Positions 17,513-25,625 of a stretch of 52,477 bases of DNA are shown here, in pieces. The stretch lies in NCBI GenBank assembly GCA_040878005.1, contig JBBDMW010000062.1:1-52477 (forward strand), read 5' to 3'. The DNA is from JBBDMW01 sp040878005. Lineage in GTDB: Bacteria > Chloroflexota > Dehalococcoidia > Lucifugimonadales > Lucifugimonadaceae. Position 1 is the stretch's first letter. Every line of letters starts with the position of its first letter. The position numbers and the translations under genes are program-made. The notes under the pieces are model-generated. The model was not told the DNA's origin and did no database searches. It saw only the letters and a program-made list of their open reading frames with translations.

Positions 17513-18487
17513 TTAAAGAACGCTTTCAGTCGCCAGTGTCACCTGGCTCAGGGTACCCGCCCTTCCACGTGACGCTGATCGAACACCCATCTGCTCAGGG
17601 TAGCGTTTGATCATCGTTTCAAGTACGTCCTTTTCAAGCCAGATGCCTCTCTTGGCCAAGGTTACGCCAACGACGATTGCCAGTGTGTCAAAGTTGATAG
17701 CTCTAAGCCCACTGCGACGTGCACCGGAACCTTTCAGTAGCTGCGCTGCCTCCTTTATTGCGGTGGCGGCGTCCTGAGCGTCCGCAGGGTACGATATGCG
17801 AGAATTTCGAGAAGCATATGCTTTCGTTGTAACTTCGAACGAATGCGCATTCGGTTGCTGCCTGACTGTTAATAACTCTTCTTTGAGTTGACGACCTGAT
17901 GCGGTCAACTGTGAGTGCAAGAGTAGATCCAACTGCTCAAGCCACCGAGACAAGACAAACACCTTGTTGGTGAGGCTCCGATGAGCTTTGCCTGACTCTT
18001 GGGAACTTTTGACCCACTTCTCAACCTGCTGGATTTGTGATGAATGGACGAACTGTACGATATACGAAGCGTACTGCAAGGCAATCTTCATTGAGTCCTC
18101 AGTGGCATTTGAAAGGGCTTCGAGGATTGCCCAAACATGCCCAAAGTTGGTAACCACCAGTGTGCGCAGGAAAGCAACTTGCTCAGATTCGGTGAGGTCG
18201 CCGCATTCATTGCGTTTGCTCAGGGCTACCACGCCCCGCCCTGTCCCTGACAGAATCCAACCTTCCTGCTGTTGGAGGGTTAGCATTCCCAAGCCTTCCA
18301 TGACCCTAGCATGTCTTAGAATTACCTCACCATGACCGAGGGTTCCTCCGTCTTCTCGAAGTTTTGGAGTCTTTCTGACGACGTCGATAAGGCCTTGTCG
18401 TGTAGAAATCCGATTGCGTTCCATCAAATTCGCAATCGCGGCGAATCGATCCAATCGACTTTCAGACTTAGAGATATCCCAAAGCAT
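17513..18487 (-). CDS. Unknown protein with winged-helix-like N-terminus, convergent to the AAA gene
   Basis: I do not recognise the 324-residue product as a named family. Residues 1-75 (FAAIANLMERNRISTRQGLIDVV ... GWILSGTGRGVVAL) look like a winged helix domain, and the rest is mainly helical, with a predicted linker near 170-215 and a small C-terminal domain (AINFDTLAIVVGVTLAKRGIWLEKDVLETMI). Its stop lies one base from that of the AAA ATPase gene, so the two are tightly convergent. It shares the lower GC content of that operon, which suggests arrival with it. It could be a regulator or an effector of the module. Confidence 0.6.
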   Translation of the reverse strand: MLWDISKSESRLDRFAAIANLMERNRISTRQGLIDVVRKTPKLREDGGTLGHGEVILRHARVMEGLGMLTLQQQEGWILSGTGRGVVALSKRNECGDLTESEQVAFLRTLVVTNFGHVWAILEALSNATEDSMKIALQYASYIVQFVHSSQIQQVEKWVKSSQESGKAHRSLTNKVFVLSRWLEQLDLLLHSQLTASGRQLKEELLTVRQQPNAHSFEVTTKAYASRNSRISYPADAQDAATAIKEAAQLLKGSGARRSGLRAINFDTLAIVVGVTLAKRGIWLEKDVLETMIKRYPEQMGVRSASRGRAGTLSQVTLATESVL

Positions 18488-18928
18488 GTTGATTAGGCGG
18501 CAAAGGACTCATCACTCAGATTACTGCTAGGGTATCTGGAAATTGATCCTTATGAACGGCTTGAGTGAAGGCATGATAGGTGAAGAAATGATGTGATAGG
18601 CCGCTTCGGTAGCGGATTCCTCGGAAGAGCGCAGCATCCCGAACTACCTCAGGGTTGTGATGTCAGGCGGAGCGACCCTATCCCCTTCACATGTACCTGT
18701 TCCACTTCCAACGTTCTTCGAAGGTCGCCTTTCAGACTGCGTTCTAACACATTCTGCCACGACAATGGTAGTGGCCACTTTTCGGCACGCACCGCCAGCC
18801 CCTCCAAGCATCCACCACGATTGCTGGCATCGCTCTCCTCCCTCATCCCGCCACCACCCTTTGGCCCAGTGCACCTAATCCCATATGCTCATCAACCCAC
18901 GCCCCGACAACCACAAGGAGGAGAAATG
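18488..18928. other. Intergenic stretch, end of the AT-rich island
   Basis: 441 bp without a supported gene. The first 110 bp are AT-rich and probably carry the promoter of the minus-strand gene. GC content returns to chromosomal level after about 18600. An open frame runs upstream from the VOC gene, but its residues (Ser/Pro/His-rich) do not look like protein. Confidence 0.5.
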
Positions 18929-19363
18929 ATGAGCGTCCCAGCCCGTATGAGCATCGTTACCCTGGGCGTCGCTGACCTGGAAGCAGCCAAAACATTCTAC
19001 GAGGCCCTGGGATGGGAACCCGCATCGTCGAGCGTTCCCGGCGAGATCACCTGGTTCCGCACCGCCGACTCATACCTCGGGTTGTTCGACTACGACTCGC
19101 TGGCCAAAGACGCCAACCTGCCACCCACTCCCCGGGCGCCGTTTGGAGGCATCACCCTGGCGATCTGTGTGGACAGCGAAGAGGCAGTGACCTCCGCAAT
19201 CGATGATGCGGTCAGGGCGGGAGCGACGGTGCTAAAGTCGGCCGAGAGGGCTGAGTGGGGAGGCGTCTCCGGCTACTTTGCCGACCCCGACGGCCATCCA
19301 TGGGAAGTGGCGTTCAACCCGAACTTCCCAATCACCGAGGACGGTCGCGTCTTCATCGCCTGA
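18929..19363 (+). CDS. VOC superfamily (glyoxalase-like) protein
   Basis: A 144-residue protein of the vicinal oxygen chelate fold with paired beta-alpha-beta-beta-beta units: MSIVTLGVADLEAAKTFYEALGWEP at the start and GGVSGYFADPDGHPWEVAFNP at the end, the typical glyoxalase/bleomycin-resistance signatures. A perfect AGGAGG at 18916-18921 lies 7 bp before the ATG at 18929 and only 4 bp before that at 18926, so 18929 is preferred. The methyltransferase gene follows after 19 bp. Substrate unknown. Confidence 0.9.
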   Translation: MSVPARMSIVTLGVADLEAAKTFYEALGWEPASSSVPGEITWFRTADSYLGLFDYDSLAKDANLPPTPRAPFGGITLAICVDSEEAVTSAIDDAVRAGATVLKSAERAEWGGVSGYFADPDGHPWEVAFNPNFPITEDGRVFIA

Positions 19364-19382
19364 AATCCGTGGAGGCAGTCGA

Positions 19383-20201
19383 ATGTCAACGCATCAACCG
19401 CAAAAAGGGCAGCATGCGCATGGCTACCACTCCAGCTTCAGCAAGGAGTTGGAGCAGCGGACCGCAGAAGAAAATGTGGCATTCCTTCTGCCTCATTTGA
19501 AGTCCGGAGATAGGTTGCTGGATGTCGGCTCTGGGCGTGGCATGACCACAATCGCCCTTGCCCAGACCGTCGCTCCGGGCGGGACGGTCGGCGTCGAAAT
19601 CGAGGAGAGCCAGGTTGAGATCGCCCGACAGAATGCAGGAGATGCCGGGGTTGCAAACATCCGCTTCATGGCTGGCACCGCACATGAGCTTGAATTCGAG
19701 GATGAGTCGTTCGACGTGGTGTTCATGCACTATGTACTTGAGCACATTGATCGACCACAGGATACGTTGGCGGAGGCACGGAGGGTGCTGAGGCCCGGCG
19801 GCATCATCGCTGTACGCCACGGTGATCGGGGAGCTTATGACGTCCTGTACCCCGAAGCCCCCGCGATTCAGCTCCTCCACTCCCGCTTCATGCAGCCGCT
19901 CAGGGACAGCGGGGTCGACGCCAGGTTCGGTCCCAGGCAGGAACGTGAACTCCGGGCGGCCGGTTTCAGCGACATGAAGACCAGGGTCGCTGCGGATCCC
20001 AGGGGACACATGGCTGATGTCTACGCCGAGATGCTCGAGAACAGGGCGCCCAGGTTTGTCTCGGAGGGCATCTTCTCAGAAGAGGAGTTCGGTGACGACA
20101 AGTTCATGTCCGGCATCGTCGAGGGGATCCGTGAATGGTCGAAGCACCCGGACGCCATCTGGATATTGACCGTTAGTTGGGAGACCATTGGCTGGAAATG
20201 A
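19383..20201 (+). CDS. SAM-dependent methyltransferase (class I)
   Basis: A 272-residue Rossmann-fold methyltransferase of the UbiE/Methyltransf_11 type. Motif I is LLDVGSGRGMTTIALAQ, the acidic SAM-ribose residue lies in VGVEIEESQVEIARQ, post-I IRFMAGTAHELEFEDESFDVVFMHYVLEHI, and motif III RVLRPGGIIAVRHGD. GGAGG at 19371-19375 is 7 bp before the ATG. It is cotranscribed with the VOC gene by spacing. Small-molecule substrate likely but unknown. Confidence 0.9.
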   Translation: MSTHQPQKGQHAHGYHSSFSKELEQRTAEENVAFLLPHLKSGDRLLDVGSGRGMTTIALAQTVAPGGTVGVEIEESQVEIARQNAGDAGVANIRFMAGTAHELEFEDESFDVVFMHYVLEHIDRPQDTLAEARRVLRPGGIIAVRHGDRGAYDVLYPEAPAIQLLHSRFMQPLRDSGVDARFGPRQERELRAAGFSDMKTRVAADPRGHMADVYAEMLENRAPRFVSEGIFSEEEFGDDKFMSGIVEGIREWSKHPDAIWILTVSWETIGWK

Positions 20202-20329
20202 CGGGGTACTCCGCCTTTGCCGGTGAGGCTGGCGAGGGCGCCTTGACAGTGCTCAGACGGAGAGATCTGGTGCAACGCGCCAGGCGCTAACCCCGCAGTC
20301 ACCCATCACCCGGCGAAACCAGCCCATCC

Positions 20330-22270
20330 TCACAGCCCACCATCCCCCTCAGCCACCCGCACGACCCTGTACATGTCAGTCTCATACAACACAGGCAGCG
20401 ACGTCTCCGTCTCCCGGTAGAGCACGGCGTGCCCGGCGCCCCATCGCCGCGCCGAGTCGATCAACTCAGCATCCGTAATGCGGCGGTACTGCTCATCCAT
20501 CTCGACCGCCCCACGGATGCCGCTGGACGCCGGCTCGCCATAGAGATCGAACATCCGGTCGCGCCACTCCGCCATCGCCTGATCACCAAACGGAAACGCT
20601 TTGAAGTCAACGACTATCGCCCGCTCGGCCAGGAGCCGGAAGCCGCCCCATTCGGGCGGCGTGATGAACACAGCATCGGTGGGCGTGTTGTTCCTGGCCC
20701 AGCGGGATACGGTTTCGTCCGCGCTTGGCTGTGCAGCTTCGACGCCTTGTACAAACGTGACGTCAAACGGGACGAGTGGCCGCGGAGAGATCGTGTTGCT
20801 TATCACGATCAGTACGAACAGACCTCCGAACGCTCCTGCCATCACCACCCTGCTGATCCGGTCCCGGTGCACGGCCACCAGGTAGCCCACTGCCATTGCG
20901 AACGCAGCGAACAGCACGGCCCGGTATCCACCGCGGGCTGTGGGGCTTACGACAGCGACCAGCAGCACCCCGACCATTACCGGCCACGGTTGGACGAACG
21001 CGCTGGCGATACCGTCACGACGCCTGCCAATGGTGTCGATTGCGATATGCCCAACGTGCGCCGCTGCCATTGCCACCGGGGACACGAAGCTGGCCAGGAG
21101 GGTGCCGCCCCGCATGATGGAGTCCGGACGCCCGCGGTCCTGCAAGTGCCCCGCAATGATCCCGACGATGACGATCACGCCAATCCACTTGACCAGTACC
21201 AGGAACCGGAACGGCTGCGCTGTGGCCCAGGACCTGGATGGAAACACTTCCACGAACAGGTATCCGCCCACGCAGCCGGCCAGGACGAGGACTATCAGGG
21301 ATGCGGCGAACACGACCGCAGATCGATTGGTCTCTGGCCTCCTTGCCCACCAGTTCATGGCGATGGCCGTGGCTACAAGGAAGCCGAGCGTCTCCAGGTA
21401 GGCGGTGATGCCGAACGATGATGGTACGTAGTGGTGGGGATGCCTGAAGTACGCCAGGATGTTGATGAACTCGTCGGTTGGCAGTCGAAATTCCTCGGCA
21501 GTAAAGACCAGCCACAAGGCAATTGCCGCCGCGATGATCATGAAGCCGATGAGGTGCGACGCGCCATGTCGGAGCAGCAGTGGCCACTGCCGTTGCTCGG
21601 GGTTGGCGATTACCGTGAGCGTTGAGGCCAGGAGGACCAGCAGCCCTGTGCCACTGCCCATCAGCGGATGGAACACAGCAGCCGCGGCTGCAAAGGCGGC
21701 CGCAATGATCGGACGCCGACGCCAGCCGAACCAGACCGCCAGCAGCAGTAAGGGGATGGTCGATTCCTCGGGCACGAGTTGCGTGCCCACAAGGTTCAAC
21801 CGCCCACCCAGGGCGAAGAACCCCAGGGCGGAGACCGCCGCCATTCCAAGGAACGCCGCCAGGGGAGCGCGCGGGAACAGGTGGCGGAGGACGATGCCCG
21901 TGATAACCAGAACTGCGGCGTTGGCGCACAGGGTGAGGATGAGATACACGATGTGAATCGGTATCAGCCTGCCCAACGCTCCGAGCAACTGGGCATAGAG
22001 GAACCGCGGACCGTCCTCTGACGCAACGTCCGTGAAGAAGTCGGAAGTGAGGTAGGAGGGGTCGATTGCCCTGAACACCAGGGGCAACTGCTCGATGTGG
22101 TCACCCGTCCCGTACGAGTATCCACCCACCAGTGTCGCCACGGCGCCCAGCAACACACCGAACAACACGACATCAATCAAGGGAGACGGTAAGGAGCCAG
22201 GGCGCCCCTCGTTCTGGAGATCCCTTGATATGCCCGACCCGGGAGACCGCACGAAATGTCTTGTCTTCAC
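20330..22270 (-). CDS. DUF6798-like polytopic membrane protein
   Basis: Integral membrane protein of about 646 residues with at least ten hydrophobic helices, from LIDVVLFGVLLGAVATLVGG near the N-terminus to VVMAGAFGGLFVLIVISNTI, followed by a soluble C-terminal domain of about 150 residues (NNTPTDAVFITPPEWGGFRLLAERAIVVDFKAFPF). The architecture and the FPFGDQAMAEWRDRM block resemble DUF6798 proteins, whose fold is like GT-C glycosyltransferases; function unproven. The start is uncertain: the open frame extends upstream but into repeat-rich intergenic DNA, so the GTG at 22270 shortly before the first membrane segment is chosen. Confidence 0.7.
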   Translation of the reverse strand: MKTRHFVRSPGSGISRDLQNEGRPGSLPSPLIDVVLFGVLLGAVATLVGGYSYGTGDHIEQLPLVFRAIDPSYLTSDFFTDVASEDGPRFLYAQLLGALGRLIPIHIVYLILTLCANAAVLVITGIVLRHLFPRAPLAAFLGMAAVSALGFFALGGRLNLVGTQLVPEESTIPLLLLAVWFGWRRRPIIAAAFAAAAAVFHPLMGSGTGLLVLLASTLTVIANPEQRQWPLLLRHGASHLIGFMIIAAAIALWLVFTAEEFRLPTDEFINILAYFRHPHHYVPSSFGITAYLETLGFLVATAIAMNWWARRPETNRSAVVFAASLIVLVLAGCVGGYLFVEVFPSRSWATAQPFRFLVLVKWIGVIVIVGIIAGHLQDRGRPDSIMRGGTLLASFVSPVAMAAAHVGHIAIDTIGRRRDGIASAFVQPWPVMVGVLLVAVVSPTARGGYRAVLFAAFAMAVGYLVAVHRDRISRVVMAGAFGGLFVLIVISNTISPRPLVPFDVTFVQGVEAAQPSADETVSRWARNNTPTDAVFITPPEWGGFRLLAERAIVVDFKAFPFGDQAMAEWRDRMFDLYGEPASSGIRGAVEMDEQYRRITDAELIDSARRWGAGHAVLYRETETSLPVLYETDMYRVVRVAEGDGGL

Positions 22271-22435
22271 GTGGCGTACACCACCATGTCCCGTGCTCAG
22301 TCCACCCCAGCCTTCCTGAACAACATTCCGCCCTTCCACAGACAATCGACCAGCAACACGCCAGGCGCAACCCTCCACCGGATGACCCGCCCCTGGTCCT
22401 TTCCCCCACCACCCCAAAACCCCCGCCACAACTTC

Positions 22436-22464
22436 TTGACATCCAGAACATACGTACGTATATT
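22436..22464 (+). promoter_or_regulatory. Near-consensus sigma70-type promoter with an internal palindrome
   Basis: TTGACA (22436-22441), a 17-bp spacer, and TATATT (22459-22464) form an almost ideal promoter on the plus strand. The 12-bp perfect palindrome ATACGTACGTAT (22450-22461) overlaps the spacer and -10 box and looks like an operator. Both neighbouring genes are on the minus strand and no plus-strand gene follows, so the transcript, if made, would be non-coding. Confidence 0.5.
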
Positions 22465-22508
22465 GAAATACATGGACAGATAAGACAGGGACGGAAAGAC
22501 TTGGGGAG

Positions 22509-22622
22509 GCGCGGTCTTGGCGACTCCCTCCAACAACCACCAAACCCATACAGCTATGTCGTCTCGACCGAAGCGGAGAGACCTGGTGAGGGGAAGGGAT
22601 ATATGGCCGCCACCGGCGGCCA
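22509..22622. repeat. Composite intergenic hairpin repeat, copy 1
   Basis: A series of short modules that recur near the right end of the window: GGTCTTGGCG with a CAACnACCACCAAA stretch (from 22513), GTCGTCTCGACCG (22558-22570) opening a hairpin closed by GAGAGACC (to 22583), and the palindromic hairpin TGGCCGCCACCGGCGGCCA (22604-22622). The same modules in the same order occur at about 52018-52323. The 509-bp interval 22271-22779 holds no gene. Confidence 0.7.
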
Positions 22623-22779
22623 CTAAACGACCGCCAACCTCAACAACACGAACGCACTGCAAGGCGCCCGTGTTTCCCAAGCGACCACTTCATAACGCCA
22701 CGCAGAATCCAACAGGAACGAACCATGACCCCAACACAAACCAACCGCCACACCCGTCCACCTGCACAACCCCACCGCA

Positions 22780-24879
22780 TCACTCCAACCGGTCGCCATC
22801 CTGCTCAGCCGGATCAACGTCCATCCTGGCCCTTTGGACAGCCTGTTCCGCACTGGCAATGTCGCCGGGGGCGAGGTCTCTCACAGCATCAAGTGCGCCC
22901 AGCGCAGCCAGTTCGGCGGCCTGTTCCTGGGACACACCTGCTGCCTGGGCAGCCGACGATGCAGCATCCACGACCTGCGCGGCGGCTTCTGCGGCAGTTG
23001 CGCCTGATTCGACTGCCCCCTGCACAGCGCCGTAGCTGGCGGCCCTGATGACTTCTTCGGCATTCGCTCTGTCCTTGCCGCCATTGAACTCATCAGCAAG
23101 CGCGCCGACCACCCCGGCAAGGGCGTCCCTGGTGCGGCGGCTGAAGTCGAGGGTCACGTGCTCGGCGGTGAGCATCGCGCCACGTGCGGCATGACGGGCG
23201 ATGTCCCTGGCGGGTGACGCCACCTCACCGCCCTTCTCCCAAAGGCCGAGGACGGCTTCACGTATCCGGCGTGCACCCTCTTCTGTGCCTGCGCGGCCAC
23301 GGGCGGCGGCATGGGCGGCCATGCGGGTGGTCTCTGCCACCTGGTAAGCGGTGACGCCCATGGCAACGTCAAGGCCGGGCACGGCGCGTGCGTATGTGAT
23401 GGGGAATTGCGAGACGAGGCCGAAGCCGGGGACGCTGCTCATGGGCACGGTGGCGCGGCGGGCCGAGGCAAACAGGGCGTCCATGACGACCTCCCGCCCA
23501 AGCTCGCCCTTCTCTTTGACGGCGCCGAGGCCATTAAGCGTAAGCAATCCAATCAGGAAGGTCAGTGTGAACAGGAAGTCGAAACCAGTGAGATGCAGGG
23601 CCGGGAGGTCAATGGTGCGGGTGGGATCGGTCCAGTTGAAGTCGAGCGAGAGGGTCCGGACGCTGAAGAAGTCAGCGAGCCGCCCGCCAAGTAGCGGCCC
23701 GATGCCAGCGCCGACGTTGGCCATGACGGAAACAGCAGCAACATACGCGGTGCCCTTGCCCACCGGCGCCATCTTGAGACCGATGGTGCCGGTGGTGAGG
23801 GTTGCGCCCGCAGCCGCAGCTCCGGCCAGCATGTGCAGGACCACCAGGAGCGGGATGGTGAGGAAGTATCGCTCCGGCATGGTGGTGAAGGTCCAGCCAA
23901 GTATTACGAAGAGGTACAGCGATGCAGATACAGAAAGAACGGCCTTGTTGCCGACACGGTCCACGAGCGGGCCCCAGAGCCGCAGAAAGAGAACGTTGAA
24001 GAGTTGCGACAGCACGGTGAAGCCCAGGACGGCGCTGAGTGGCAGGCCGAGCCGCTGGAGCATGTACACAGCAAAGAACGGAGTGGCCAGGTGAAGCGCG
24101 AATGCCCAGAAGAACTGGAACCGAAGCATGGGCCGGTAGTCGGGGTCCTTGAACGGTTCAGCGAGAGACGACAGGAGCGACTGCCGCTCGCCTTCGGGCG
24201 CGGGCATCTGTGGCTCCGGCATGAGGAAGCGGAACAGGACACTGGTCAAGCCGAGGAACGCAGCGCCGGCAAGAATGGCATAGGTGTACCCGAGTGCCAG
24301 GTCTTCGGGAGCGGCCCGGTCCGACCAGAAGTCGACGAACATTGCCGCGCCAAGACCGAAGACCATGGCGGCGATGTTGGCGTACCGGAGCCGGCTGGCG
24401 AAGATGCTGCCCATGAGTTCCTGGGGTACAAGATCCCGTATCCAGCTATTCCAGGCGGCGTTCTGGCTGGCGACGAGGATGCTCCGGATGGCCATGAAGA
24501 CAAGCAAGAGCGATACGGCCCCGGCAGACGGGACGCCCAGCAGCAACGGTATGAGAGCGATCGGAAACCAGACGGCCTGCGCGAACAGCCAGGCAGGAAC
24601 GGCAATAAGTTTGCGGCGCCGGGTGCGTTCGACAACTCCAACTGTGAGGACCTGGAGCGGCATGGTGATGAACGGCAGCGCGGCCAGCATGCCGATCTGG
24701 AAGTTGTCGGCCCCGAGCACAAGGGCGTACGCGGCCAGAAACCCGCTGCCCGTGATGCTGCCAAGCCCCATGGTGGCAGCGCCCTCGATCATGAAGGATC
24801 GAACGGCGCGCGAGCGGGCAGCGTCGGAAAGAGAGTCCGTTGGATTCAGGGGCGCGGAAATTCGGCTGGCGATGGACAC
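22780..24879 (-). CDS. MFS transporter with a long cytoplasmic alanine-rich tail
   Basis: A 699-residue protein. The first ~480 residues form a major facilitator superfamily transporter with about 12 membrane helices (GSITGSGFLAAYALVLGADNF, motif A-like loop VVERTRRRKLIAV after helix 2, and RLWGPLVDRVGNK in the second half). Residues ~480-699 are a soluble, helix-forming Ala-rich extension (TAAEAAAQVVDAASSAAQAAG), far beyond the usual MFS length of ~400-450. The frame opens with GTG. Substrate unknown. The RAYT gene lies just upstream on the same strand. Confidence 0.85.
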   Translation of the reverse strand: MSIASRISAPLNPTDSLSDAARSRAVRSFMIEGAATMGLGSITGSGFLAAYALVLGADNFQIGMLAALPFITMPLQVLTVGVVERTRRRKLIAVPAWLFAQAVWFPIALIPLLLGVPSAGAVSLLLVFMAIRSILVASQNAAWNSWIRDLVPQELMGSIFASRLRYANIAAMVFGLGAAMFVDFWSDRAAPEDLALGYTYAILAGAAFLGLTSVLFRFLMPEPQMPAPEGERQSLLSSLAEPFKDPDYRPMLRFQFFWAFALHLATPFFAVYMLQRLGLPLSAVLGFTVLSQLFNVLFLRLWGPLVDRVGNKAVLSVSASLYLFVILGWTFTTMPERYFLTIPLLVVLHMLAGAAAAGATLTTGTIGLKMAPVGKGTAYVAAVSVMANVGAGIGPLLGGRLADFFSVRTLSLDFNWTDPTRTIDLPALHLTGFDFLFTLTFLIGLLTLNGLGAVKEKGELGREVVMDALFASARRATVPMSSVPGFGLVSQFPITYARAVPGLDVAMGVTAYQVAETTRMAAHAAARGRAGTEEGARRIREAVLGLWEKGGEVASPARDIARHAARGAMLTAEHVTLDFSRRTRDALAGVVGALADEFNGGKDRANAEEVIRAASYGAVQGAVESGATAAEAAAQVVDAASSAAQAAGVSQEQAAELAALGALDAVRDLAPGDIASAEQAVQRARMDVDPAEQDGDRLE

Positions 24880-24935
24880 GTGTTGGAGTTACGCAGTAGG
24901 TGAGTTGTTGATCAGCAAGGATAGCCGCAACCAGC

Positions 24936-25592
24936 TCATACTTGCCACGGGAGATCAGGTGCAGAAGTTGGCATTGCGTCAGGGTTCTGTGCATCCAGGT
25001 GCCACATAACAGGATTCATTGCTATGTACTCCCTGACCTGGTTTGATTCCTCTTCGTCACGAATGACATGCTCGTAGTAGTTGCGCTGCCACAACCTGCC
25101 AGGAAATGGTTTCCAACCATGCACGTTTACGCCACGGATGTACTCGTTGGTCGTCATCGTTTTGAACCAACCGGCCACCTCGCCCAACGTAGGGGCGGCC
25201 CTGTGTGGCCGCCCTCTTGCACCTTTCGCATGACCTGCATGGCTCTGCGGCAAATCGTGACCTGTCCGAGGGCGGCCACACAGGGTCGCCCCTACGGGCA
25301 ACTCACGTGAATCTTTAATGATGACTACACCATGGAAGTGATTGGGCATAACCATGTGTTCACCGGGTTCCACGGAGGGAAACTTATTTGCGATCTCATT
25401 CCGAAACCTATCAACCACCTGTCCAGCAGCGTTTAGCCGCATCTGTCCATTCTCAATTTCACCAAATAGGCACACCCTGTGCTCTACACAAGCCGTAATG
25501 AAATAGAGGCCCGGCAAGGAGTAGTCGTAATCTCTCAGCCTGATGGACCGCCGGTGATGCTTGGTGTGATCGAATTCCTTGCTGTCTGACAT
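24936..25592 (-). CDS. REP-associated tyrosine transposase (RAYT, TnpA_REP)
   Basis: Y1 HUH single-strand transposase of the IS200/RAYT group, 218 residues, which nicks and moves REP/BIME hairpins. It has the RAYT start HHRRSIRLRDYDYSLPGLYFIT, the HUH motif His85-Phe-His87 (MPNHFHGVVI) and the nucleophile region RNYYEHVIRDEEE (Tyr172/Tyr173). Residues ~100-136, between the two motifs, are encoded by an inverted pair of the same GTAGGGGCGGCC hairpins that lie elsewhere in the window; the frame stays open through them. No terminal inverted repeats delimit it as an IS. The enzyme may still be active since both motifs are intact. Confidence 0.92.
   Translation of the reverse strand: MSDSKEFDHTKHHRRSIRLRDYDYSLPGLYFITACVEHRVCLFGEIENGQMRLNAAGQVVDRFRNEIANKFPSVEPGEHMVMPNHFHGVVIIKDSRELPVGATLCGRPRTGHDLPQSHAGHAKGARGRPHRAAPTLGEVAGWFKTMTTNEYIRGVNVHGWKPFPGRLWQRNYYEHVIRDEEESNQVREYIAMNPVMWHLDAQNPDAMPTSAPDLPWQV
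25189..25295. repeat. Inverted pair of REP-like hairpins inside the RAYT gene
   Basis: Copy A (25189-25214) begins GTAGGGGCGGCCCTGTGTGG; copy B (25270-25295) is its reverse complement with one difference (GGTCGCCCC for GGCCGCCCC). Each is itself a GGGCGGCC/GGCCGCCC hairpin, and the two face each other across 55 bp, a BIME-like arrangement. Related copies are at 51825-51850 and 52154-52177. Confidence 0.9.
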
Positions 25593-25625
25593 TGGGTGAG
25601 TCGTTGCGATTTGAGGCGGTCTGGA

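Noticed and set aside
18593..18928. N-terminal extension of the VOC protein
   Set aside because: The perfect AGGAGG at 18916-18921 sets the start at 18929 and the extension is Ser/Pro-rich without VOC similarity.
20429..21421. Plus-strand open frame of 330 codons
   Set aside because: Antisense shadow of the DUF6798-like membrane protein; composition rich in His, Arg and Asp with no domain pattern.
23833..24903. Plus-strand open frame of 356 codons
   Set aside because: Antisense shadow of the MFS gene, with charged low-complexity sequence.
24936..25592. Full insertion sequence around the transposase
   Set aside because: No terminal repeats or target duplications were found; RAYT genes are usually single-copy residents, not mobile IS elements.
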